13,615 nucleotides of DNA, taken from a bacterium. GTDB taxonomy: Bacteria > Verrucomicrobiota > Verrucomicrobiia > Limisphaerales > J093. The stretch's first letter is position 1. Every line of letters begins with the position of its first letter. Under the pieces are notes generated by a model that was not told the DNA's origin, made no database searches, and saw only the letters and a program-made list of their open reading frames with translations. The stretch covers positions 1 to 13,615 of the forward strand of contig JAJXTA010000015.1 of assembly GCA_021784265.1 (NCBI GenBank). Reading direction: 5' to 3'. The position numbers were made by a program, and so were the translations under genes. This document shows, one piece after another, positions 8,018 to 13,615 of the stretch.

Positions 8018-8364
8018 CGCCGGGTTCTCCGCCTGCGCCCGATCGCCCGCCTCGGCTTTGCCTTCGTCTCGGATGTCGCGCGGTCGGGCTTCTCAGTCTC
8101 GACGATCTCGATTCGGACGACGTCGCCGACTCGCAAAGGCGCCACAGATTTCCAATGAAGGTGGACGTCCTGCGTCGCAGTGGGTCGGGAAGTAAGGCCT
8201 CCGACCGAATAGAAAATCTCGCTGCTTGTCTCATCGTGCCTGGCAGGAACCGTTTTGGTTCCGAGCCTGCCGCACGCGCTGACAACGGCATTCAACACCC
8301 CTAAGTCGTCTGCCCCAGCCACGCAGACTCGCTTACCGTTGAGACTAACCTCGAAGCCGATCAT
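8014..8364 (-). CDS. Small hypothetical protein, conserved-looking core
   Basis: This protein is 116 residues from the ATG at 8364 (MIGFEVSLNGKRVC). A longer start at 8406 is possible but adds residues without pattern. The core (1-90) alternates hydrophobic and polar residues, with predicted beta strands at FEVSLNGKRV, IFYSVGGL, DVHLHW and VGDVVRIEIVE. It resembles small uncharacterised proteins that I recall from PVC-group genomes, but no function is known. The last 25 residues are Arg/Lys-rich (AIGRRRRTRR) and look like read-through past a broken end, so the C-terminus may be altered by the same event that truncated the neighbouring RibD gene. There is no signal peptide or membrane segment. 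It is cytoplasmic if expressed. Confidence 0.5.
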   Translation of the reverse strand: MIGFEVSLNGKRVCVAGADDLGVLNAVVSACGRLGTKTVPARHDETSSEIFYSVGGLTSRPTATQDVHLHWKSVAPLRVGDVVRIEIVETEKPDRATSETKAKPRRAIGRRRRTRR

Positions 8365-8596
8365 AGCTTGGCCGAACAGTCTCGGCTGGGACAACCCGGC
8401 GCCCAAAGACCAACTGGCTCTTGCAGGTCCATGCCGAGACCATTATGCCACGCCCGAGTCCTCGGCAAGCCGATTCAGGATGCGCTAGTGCCGACCGCGG
8501 TCTCCAGGCCGCGAGTCAGGCCCGGCGGCCGCCGGGCACCGCGTCAACTGCCGTGGCGGCCTTGCCGACCCTGGGGTGCGACATCGGCCTCACGCC

Positions 8597-8760
8597 TCGC
8601 GCAAAGACCGCAACGGCGCAAAGGGTATGTCGATGCTGAGCCACAAAACGGCACAAAAGGAAGACGAGGCAGAGCCGCAAAAAGGCACAGAAGGCGCAAG
8701 GCAGACGGAGAACGAGGGACGGGTGGCCGCAAGAGAGCGCAGGGGACGCGCAGAACACGG
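8597..8760 (+). repeat. Purine-rich degenerate repeat (GCAAAGG/CACAGAAGG units)
   Basis: The tract reiterates units such as GCAAAGG, CACAAAAGGAAG, GCAAAAAGGCACAGAAGG and GCGCAAGG. On the opposite strand it would encode Cys/Leu/Phe/Ala-rich nonsense peptides. Similar 'gcaaagg/cacagaagg' intergenic tracts are frequent in Verrucomicrobia and other genomes and often produce false ORFs. Function is unknown. Confidence 0.5.
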
Positions 8761-8766
8761 GGAGGT

Positions 8767-8808
8767 GGGGAGAAATCCCCCTGACGACAGCGCCCGCCCG
8801 GCGCCCCG
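8767..8808 (+). repeat. Intergenic repeat copy C with GAAA-loop hairpin
   Basis: GGGGA (8767-8771), loop GAAA (8772-8775) and TCCCC (8776-8780) make a 5-bp hairpin capped by a GNRA-type tetraloop. It is followed by CTGACGACAGCGCCCGCCCGG, the portion shared with copy B. It ends about 70 bases before the lipoprotein ATG and could be within its leader. Confidence 0.5.
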
Positions 8809-8879
8809 GGCTCCCGCCGGCGCGCCGAAACCGGATTTGGCCTCTTGGCATCCGCCGGATTTCTGCTAAGTTGGGGTTC

Positions 8880-9245
8880 ATGAAGACAGCACTGTTCCTC
8901 CTGCTCGCCTTGGGCATGGTGTTGACAGGCTGCGGCAAGAAGCCGGCCACCACCGCCGCCGCCAACCCCACCAACAGCACCGCCTCCAGCGGCAATCCCA
9001 TCACCGCCCCGGTGGATTACTTGGGAGCAGTGGCCGCCGCCAAGAAGTATTCCGAGAAGTCCATCGATCTGGCGCAACTGACCCACACGATCCAGCAGTT
9101 CTACTACTCCGAAGATCGCTATCCCACGGACCTGAACGAGATGGTCCGCATGCGCTACCTGGCCGCCGTTCCCACCGCCCCCTACGGGATGCAGATCGAG
9201 TATAATCCCCAGAACGGCCAGGTCCGGATCGTGCCCAAGCAGTAA
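8880..9245 (+). CDS. Small lipoprotein with GspG-pseudopilin-like C-terminus
   Basis: This is a 121-residue protein with an N-terminal type II signal peptide. MKTALFLLLALGMVLTGC carries lipobox LTGC and lipidated Cys18. The ATG at 8880 gives the standard short lipoprotein start, better than an in-frame ATG at 8871. A flexible Ala/Thr/Asn/Ser linker occupies about 20-43. A helical segment (about 48-75) leads to RYPTDLNEMVRMRYL and VPTAPYGMQ (about 80-104). That tail resembles the region of major type II secretion pseudopilins and related Verrucomicrobial proteins where a helix is followed by 'YPTTLQELV..YL..P.DPWG'. The prepilin cleavage motif and N-terminal pilin helix are absent, so this is a lipid-anchored relative rather than a pilin. 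The role is unknown; a periplasmic or outer-membrane location is inferred. No neighbouring secretion genes are seen. Confidence 0.85.
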   Translation: MKTALFLLLALGMVLTGCGKKPATTAAANPTNSTASSGNPITAPVDYLGAVAAAKKYSEKSIDLAQLTHTIQQFYYSEDRYPTDLNEMVRMRYLAAVPTAPYGMQIEYNPQNGQVRIVPKQ

Positions 9246-9402
9246 GTCGGGCCGGCCGCCCCCGCCCTCGTCGCTCCCCCCCAACGCCGGCAGTCACCCC
9301 CGCCGGGACGGACCGCGGTTCCCCGGGCCAGCCACGCCGCCGGCCCCTCCCCCGCCCCCAACCGGTCGTGGCCCGTGGTCCCCGGCGCGCCCGTCGCCGC
9401 CT

Positions 9403-9475
9403 CAATAACCCCATCAGTTTTATCAATTACCGCTCCAAATTTGGTTCATGCTATTCGTTTGGGCGGAAAACGCGC
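9403..9475 (+). promoter_or_regulatory. AT-rich leader, probable promoter region
   Basis: A patch of distinctly lower GC (containing ATCAGTTTTATCAATTACC and AAATTTGGTTCATGCTATTC) stands out in very GC-rich DNA, 35-110 bases before the membrane protein ATG. No clean -35/-10 pair could be assigned, so this is positional and compositional evidence only. The rest of 9246-9509 shows nothing recognisable. Confidence 0.35.
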
Positions 9476-9509
9476 CCCGGTCGCGCGCCGGACGAACCGA
9501 CAAACCATA

Positions 9510-10232
9510 ATGCACCGCATGAACCCCGCCCTCCCCGCCTCGCCGGGCCCGCGCCTTGCCGCCAAGGGCCCCGCCCGTGTCCCCCGCTGGTTGAAACTGG
9601 CCTACTCCGGTTTTATGGCCGTGTTGATCCCGGTTTACTGGGACCACTACGGCCCCACCAACTTCCTCTACTTCTGCGACGTAGCCCTGCTCCTGACGCT
9701 GGCCGCGCTCTGGTGGGAGAGCCCGTTGCTGGCCGGCATGGCCGCCGTGGGCATCGTCGTGCCGCAACTGTTCTGGGCGCTGGACTTCGGGGCGCGCTGC
9801 CTGGGCCTCCGCCTCACCGGGATGACGGAGTACATGTTCGAGAGCCAACGCCCCCTGTTCACCCGCGGGCTGTCGCTGTTCCACGGCTGGCTCCCGTTCC
9901 TGCTCCTCTATCTGGTCGCCCGCCTCGGGTACGACCGCCGGGCGCTGGCGGCCTGGTGCGCCACCGGTTGGGCGCTGATGCTGGTGGCCTACTGCTGGAT
10001 GCCGGCCCCGGGCACGGTGCTGGCCAATCCGATGCACCCGGTCAACATCAACTACGTCTTCGGCCTGAGCGATGACGCCCCCCAGCGCTGGATGCCACCC
10101 GGGGCGTGGCTGGCCCTCATGATGACGGGCCTGCCCCTCCTGGCCTGGGTACCGGCGCACTTCGCCTTGGCGCGGCTCTGCGGCGCCCCCGCGCGGGCCG
10201 CCCGCGGCGGCGTCGCGGCCGGGAGGGCTTAA
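9510..10232 (+). CDS. Uncharacterised six-helix membrane protein
   Basis: This is a 240-residue integral membrane protein. The start at 9510 (MHRMNP) is preferred over 9375 because the extra upstream residues have no pattern and overlap the AT-rich leader. ATG 9519 is also possible. Hydrophobic segments lie at about 27-43, 52-69, 72-93, 124-139, 145-163 and 199-222. Polar residues with a conserved appearance sit at membrane edges: YWDHYGPTNFLYFCD, WALDF, GMTEYMF, RGLSLFHGWLP, LGYDRRA, and HPVNINYVFG with PQRWM. Multiple His, Asp and Tyr near the same faces suggest an enzyme or cofactor-binding membrane protein rather than a simple transporter, but this is inference. I recall similar unnamed proteins in Planctomycetes and Verrucomicrobia, not a characterised family. 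It is followed after 63 bases by the oligopeptidase gene. Confidence 0.8.
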   Translation: MHRMNPALPASPGPRLAAKGPARVPRWLKLAYSGFMAVLIPVYWDHYGPTNFLYFCDVALLLTLAALWWESPLLAGMAAVGIVVPQLFWALDFGARCLGLRLTGMTEYMFESQRPLFTRGLSLFHGWLPFLLLYLVARLGYDRRALAAWCATGWALMLVAYCWMPAPGTVLANPMHPVNINYVFGLSDDAPQRWMPPGAWLALMMTGLPLLAWVPAHFALARLCGAPARAARGGVAAGRA

Positions 10233-10295
10233 GGCCGAGTGCGGCCCGCGCATTTGGGTTGCCAGCCCGAGGGGCGCGGCGTTGAATCGCCGGGC

Positions 10296-12683
10296 ATGGA
10301 ACCGGCACTGTTCAGGTCCTCGTGCTCGCCGGGGTGGCCCGGCCGGGCGGGCGCCCAGCTTCTCACCCTCCTGATCGTGGCGGGTCCACTCCTATGTTCG
10401 AGCACCTCGCTTCGGGCCGGCGGCTTCCCGCGGCGGCTGGGACTGCCCAAGTCCAGCTACCCCATCACCCGCCAGACCAACCAGGTGGACCAGTATGCCG
10501 GGACCGCGGTGTCGGATCCCTACCGTTGGCTGGAGGACGACAACGCCCCGGAGACCAAGGCCTGGGTGACGGCCCAGAATCGTGTCACCGCCGCCTACCT
10601 GGCGCGGATTCCCTACCGCGCGGCCATCCAGCAGCGCTTGACGAAAGTGTGGAACTACGAGCGCTACGGGACTCCCTCCGTGCACGGGGGCCGCTTGTTT
10701 TTCGCCAAGAACAACGGCCTGCAGAACCAGTCGGTGCTCTACACCCTCGAATCCCTCGCGGCCACCCCCCGCGTGTTGCTCGATCCCAACACCCTCTCAT
10801 CGGACGGCACCGTGGCACTCTCCGGCGAGGCGGTCAGCCACGATGGCCGCTGGTTGGCCTACGGCCTGGCGACCGCAGGCTCCGACTGGCAGGAATGGAA
10901 GGTCCGGGACGTGGGCACGGGCCAGGACCTGGCCGAGGACCTCCGCTGGATCAAATTCAGCGAAGCCTCCTGGACCAAGGACAACCAGGGGTTCTTCTAC
11001 AGCCGCTACGACCCGCCCGCCGCCGCAACTCAGCTCACCAAGGCCAATTACTACCAGAAACTCTATTACCACCGCCTGGGCACCCCGCAGGCCGCCGACC
11101 GGCTGGTCTATGAACGGCGCGACCAGAAGGAATGGCTGTTTGGCGGCACCGCCACCGATGACGGGCACTATCTGATCATCCACGTCTCGCAGGGCACCGA
11201 CCCGAAGAACCGGGTCTTCTATCTGGACCTGACGCGGGCGGACGCCCCGGTGGTCGAGCTGCTGAACGACTTCGACGCCCGGTACGCCTTCATCGACAAC
11301 GACGGGCCGGTGTTCTGGTTTGAAACGGACCTCGCGGCCCCGCGCGGGCGCGTGATCGCGATCGACGTCACCCGCCCCGAGCGCTCGCGGTGGCAGGAGG
11401 TGATTCCCCAGGCGGCCGAGACGCTCACGGGCGTGAGCGCCGTGGGGGGGCGGTTTGTCGCCACCTACTTGCAAGACGCGCACAGCGTGGTGCGCTTCGT
11501 CACCTTGGCGGGGAAGCCCGACGGCGAGCTCGGCTTGCCCGGCATTGGCAGCGTCGGCGGCTTCGCCGGCAAACGGACCGACACCGCCACCTTCTATTCC
11601 TTCACCAGTTTCACCGTGCCGGGCCAAGTCTATCGCTATGACTTCGCCACCGGCGCGAGCACCCTGTGGCGGGAGTCGAAGGTGGCGTTCGACCCCGGCG
11701 CCTTCGAGACGCGCCAAGTGTTCTACCGGAGCAAGGATGGCACGCGCGTGCCGATGTTCATCACCCAGCGCAAGGGCCTGAAGCTCAACGGGCGCAACCC
11801 GACCTTGCTCTACGGCTACGGCGGCTTCGACATCAACCTCACGCCCAGCTTCAGCCCCGCCAACCTCGTCTGGCTCCAACTGGGCGGGGTGTACGCGGTG
11901 CCCAACCTGCGCGGCGGAGGCGAGTACGGCGAGCCCTGGCACTTGGCGGGCACCAAGCTCCACAAGCAAAACGTCTTCGACGACTTCATCGCCGCCGCGG
12001 AATGGCTCTGCGGGCGCCCACCCTCCGGGGGGACGATCTCGGCTGCGCCGTCGTCGGCGACCGCCTCGGCGCCGGGCCCGGTCGATCCGCCGGAACGCTA
12101 CACCACCCCCGCCAAGCTTGCCATCGCCGGCGGCAGCAACGGTGGGTTGCTGGTCGGGGCCTGCGAGACGCAACGTCCGGACCTCTACGGCGCCTGCCTG
12201 CCGGCCGTGGGTGTCATGGACATGCTGCGGTTCAACCGCTTCACCATCGGCTGGGCCTGGGTCAGCGACTACGGTTCCCCCCAAGACCCGGCGCAGTTCC
12301 AGGCCCTCTACGCCTATTCCCCCCTCCACCATCTCCGTCCCGGCACCGTTTATCCCCCCACCCTTATCACCACCGCCGACCACGACGACCGCGTCGTGCC
12401 CGCCCACAGCTTCAAATTCGCCGCCACCCTGCAAGCCGCCCAAGCCGGGCCCGCCCCGGTCCTGATCCGGATCGAAACCCGGGCCGGCCACGGCGCCGGC
12501 AAACCCACCGCCAAGATCATCCAGGAAGTGGCCGACAAATGGGCCTTCCTCCTCTACGTCCTGCAAGTGAAACCTCCCGCCCTCACGACCGAACGGTCGG
12601 ACAACGGAACGGCCGCACCACGGGTCCGGGAGGCGCGCTCGGACCCGGGCGCCACCCGGGTGGCCGCCACCACGAGCCGGTGA
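10296..12683 (+). CDS. Prolyl oligopeptidase (S9A family), exported
   Basis: This 795-residue serine peptidase cleaves short peptides after proline. The start at 10296 gives a signal peptide (Arg-containing n-region, hydrophobic [14 protein letters not shown]); a start at 10239 would add pattern-free residues. The N-terminal S9 signature DPYRWLED is near 71-78. A seven-bladed propeller occupies about 125-490. The alpha/beta-hydrolase domain has YGYGGF (Tyr508 matches the oxyanion tyrosine), [11 protein letters not shown], nucleophile Ser614 in GGSNGG, Asp697 in ADHDDRVVP and His732 in AGHGAGKPT; the triad is intact by alignment with porcine prolyl oligopeptidase. Unusual points are a Pro/Ala/Ser-rich insert at about 574-601, only 13 residues before Ser614, and a 40-residue Arg/Ala/Thr-rich tail beyond the usual end. 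A periplasmic or secreted location is predicted. The stop overlaps the next gene's GTG. Confidence 0.95.
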   Translation: MEPALFRSSCSPGWPGRAGAQLLTLLIVAGPLLCSSTSLRAGGFPRRLGLPKSSYPITRQTNQVDQYAGTAVSDPYRWLEDDNAPETKAWVTAQNRVTAAYLARIPYRAAIQQRLTKVWNYERYGTPSVHGGRLFFAKNNGLQNQSVLYTLESLAATPRVLLDPNTLSSDGTVALSGEAVSHDGRWLAYGLATAGSDWQEWKVRDVGTGQDLAEDLRWIKFSEASWTKDNQGFFYSRYDPPAAATQLTKANYYQKLYYHRLGTPQAADRLVYERRDQKEWLFGGTATDDGHYLIIHVSQGTDPKNRVFYLDLTRADAPVVELLNDFDARYAFIDNDGPVFWFETDLAAPRGRVIAIDVTRPERSRWQEVIPQAAETLTGVSAVGGRFVATYLQDAHSVVRFVTLAGKPDGELGLPGIGSVGGFAGKRTDTATFYSFTSFTVPGQVYRYDFATGASTLWRESKVAFDPGAFETRQVFYRSKDGTRVPMFITQRKGLKLNGRNPTLLYGYGGFDINLTPSFSPANLVWLQLGGVYAVPNLRGGGEYGEPWHLAGTKLHKQNVFDDFIAAAEWLCGRPPSGGTISAAPSSATASAPGPVDPPERYTTPAKLAIAGGSNGGLLVGACETQRPDLYGACLPAVGVMDMLRFNRFTIGWAWVSDYGSPQDPAQFQALYAYSPLHHLRPGTVYPPTLITTADHDDRVVPAHSFKFAATLQAAQAGPAPVLIRIETRAGHGAGKPTAKIIQEVADKWAFLLYVLQVKPPALTTERSDNGTAAPRVREARSDPGATRVAATTSR

Positions 12684-13312
12684 ACCCCACCTTCCAATCC
12701 GCCAAGGAGCGCTGGGCCCGCAAAATGGCCGGCACGGCCAAACGTGCCGAGCGCGCCACGGACCGCCTGCCGCCCGGCCAGCGGCAGGTCCACAACTTCC
12801 CGGTGCTGGACCTGGGGGTGCAACCGGAGGTGCCGCTGGCCACCTGGGAGCTGCGCGTTCACGGCCTAGTGGAGAATCCAGTCACCCTGACCTGGCCCGA
12901 CTTCCTCGCCCTGCCGCAATTCAAGGACCTCAGCGACTTCCACTGCGTCACGACCTGGAGCCAATTCGAGATGGCGTGGGAGGGGGTGGCGTTCCTGACG
13001 CTCGCCGAGCTGGTGCGACCCAAGGCGGAGGCGAGCCACGTCTTTTTCAAGAGCTACGACGGCTATTCCACCAACAACCCGTTGGCGGTCTGCCTGGACG
13101 AGGATGTTCTCATCGCCCATCACTGGAACGGCCAGCCCCTCCCGCGTGAGCACGGCGGGCCGGCCCGGGTGATCATCCCCAAACGTTATGCCTGGAAGGG
13201 CGCCAAGTGGGTGCGTGAAATCACGTTCTTAGACCGGGACATTCTGGGCTATTGGGAAGTGCGCGGCTACTCTAACCTCGCCGATCCCTGGACCGAGGAC
13301 CGGTTCGCCTAG
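12680..13312 (+). CDS. Molybdopterin-dependent oxidoreductase, sulfite-oxidase fold
   Basis: This 210-residue protein is a single Oxidored_molyb domain of the sulfite oxidase/MsrP-like group, closest to the short soluble 'sulfite oxidase-like' (YuiH) type. DRLPPGQ, NFPVLDLGVQP, the ELRVHGLVENPVTLTWPDF signature, SDFHCVTTWS with the Mo-coordinating Cys89, SYDGYSTNNPL, HGGPARVIIPKRYAWKGAKWV, and the C-terminal GYWEVRGYSNLADPW are all as expected. There is no haem, dimerisation or signal-peptide region, so it is probably cytoplasmic. The natural substrate is unknown; S- or N-oxide chemistry is inferred. The start is GTG in the GTGA overlap with the oligopeptidase stop, giving translational coupling; ATG 12725 is an alternative that still keeps the whole domain. 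No cytochrome partner is in the window. Confidence 0.93.
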   Translation: MNPTFQSAKERWARKMAGTAKRAERATDRLPPGQRQVHNFPVLDLGVQPEVPLATWELRVHGLVENPVTLTWPDFLALPQFKDLSDFHCVTTWSQFEMAWEGVAFLTLAELVRPKAEASHVFFKSYDGYSTNNPLAVCLDEDVLIAHHWNGQPLPREHGGPARVIIPKRYAWKGAKWVREITFLDRDILGYWEVRGYSNLADPWTEDRFA

Positions 13313-13469
13313 GCGCCGGTGCCCCGAGGGCGTCACGGGGCCACCGCGCGGTCCACTGGTCCAGGGCCTCGGCCCGGCTCACTGCCGCTGGCCCGCCCGC
13401 GAACCCAACGATGGCGGCGGCGAGCACCCCACCGCAAAACACCTTATACACACCATTCGTATGTCTCAT
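13272..13469 (-). CDS. Possible small exported peptide
   Basis: The 65-residue frame starts with a signal-peptide-like segment (MRHTNGVYKVFCGGVLAAAIVGFAGG), then Arg/Pro-rich sequence without pattern, and its 3' end overlaps the end of the molybdoenzyme gene by 41 bases. The N-terminus looks real for export, but length, overlap and biased C-terminus make it equally likely to be chance. It is listed only because the rest of 13313-13552 holds no better candidate. Confidence 0.2.
   Translation of the reverse strand: MRHTNGVYKVFCGGVLAAAIVGFAGGPAAVSRAEALDQWTARWPRDALGAPAPRRTGPRSRDRRG
13319..13341 (+). terminator. Hairpin after the molybdoenzyme gene
   Basis: GTGCCCCG (13319-13326) pairs with CGGGGCCAC (13335 on) across a 9-base loop, 7 bases after the stop. 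Six G-C pairs are perfect. There is no T-tract following, so intrinsic termination is doubtful. Confidence 0.3.
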
Positions 13470-13552
13470 GCTGGGCGGGACCGGCTACGGCGCCCCAGCG
13501 ACCAACAATGGGGTCAAGACCCTACTCCCGCCCCCATTCCTCCCCGCCGGGC

Positions 13553-13615
13553 TCAGCGCGGGGGAGCCTCGGCCGGGGGCGGCGAGGTCGCAGAGGTGGA
13601 GTTGGTGGCGCTCGG
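13553..13615 (-). CDS. C-terminal end of an unknown protein (partial)
   Basis: A frame entering from the right edge on the - strand encodes a 20-residue tail rich in Ser, Thr, Ala and Pro (PSATNSTSATSPPPAEAPPR) and ends with TGA at 13555-13553. Such low-complexity Thr/Pro/Ala tails are common at the C-termini of envelope or lipoprotein-type genes in this group. Too little is visible to name it, and a chance open frame cannot be excluded. Confidence 0.35.
   Translation of the reverse strand, partial: PSATNSTSATSPPPAEAPPR

Larger units (their letters stand above)
8407..8879. other. Gene-free stretch with degenerate repeats
   Basis: No supported gene was found. The left part (8407-8590) is unstructured GC-rich DNA. 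The centre is a purine-rich degenerate repeat (8597-8760), and the right part carries repeat copy C. Reading frames crossing this area on either strand are compositionally biased by the repeats. Confidence 0.6.

Noticed and set aside
8516..9284. - strand ORFs across the repeat tract and lipoprotein gene
   Set aside because: They translate the purine-rich repeat into Cys/Leu-rich nonsense and run antisense to a clear lipoprotein gene.
9423..10253. 276-residue - strand ORF opposite the membrane protein
   Set aside because: Gln/Arg/Gly-rich shadow frame; the + strand frame has coherent membrane segments.
10797..12566. 589-residue - strand ORF opposite the oligopeptidase gene
   Set aside because: Codon-position shadow of a gene with an intact catalytic triad; no domain pattern or signal.
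11666..12679. Upstream extension of the molybdoenzyme frame
   Set aside because: The frame is open inside the oligopeptidase gene, but its translation there is Arg/Pro-rich noise; the family domain begins only after 12680.

Overview
The window reads as chromosomal DNA of a Verrucomicrobiota bacterium, most likely of the Limisphaerales/Pedosphaera group. This is inferred from the very GC-rich composition, the secreted proteins built from LamG, Ig-like and DUF11 modules with a characteristic C-terminal module, the near absence of Shine-Dalgarno sequences, and the intergenic repeat style. No taxonomic search was possible. No tRNA, rRNA, CRISPR array, transposase or integrase was seen.

Left part (1-3653, + strand): the 3' end of a large gene for a TIM-barrel, glycoside-hydrolase-like protein overlaps by ATGA a class I glutamine amidotransferase-like gene. 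Next, on the - strand (3654-6929), comes a 1091-residue exported multidomain protein (propeller-like N-terminus, DUF11, LamG, putative Ig, LamG, Ig, terminal module) with a credible promoter at 6994-7021.

Middle part (about 7000-8880): a gene-poor accessory stretch of visibly lower GC in its centre. On the - strand it holds a small conserved-looking hypothetical gene, a C-terminal remnant of a RibD/dihydrofolate-reductase-family gene, and an N-terminal DUF4279 fragment. The DUF4279 fragment sits between sequences matching the integron attC R boxes (GTTAGGT just before its ATG, GCTTAAC over its stop), with an imperfect hairpin upstream. This could be a relic of a cassette array, although no integrase is visible and one attC partner is missing. 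The flanks carry a short repeat (core AATCCCCC..GACAGCG, three copies) and a purine-rich degenerate repeat.

Right part (8880-13615): a small lipoprotein with a GspG-pseudopilin-like tail, a six-helix uncharacterised membrane protein, then a coupled pair: an exported prolyl oligopeptidase (S9A, complete triad) whose stop overlaps (GTGA) the start of a sulfite-oxidase-fold molybdopterin enzyme. The last bases probably hold the C-terminus of a - strand gene. The main genes look like housekeeping and degradative functions (polysaccharide and peptide breakdown, surface proteins). The accessory centre is the most unusual part.
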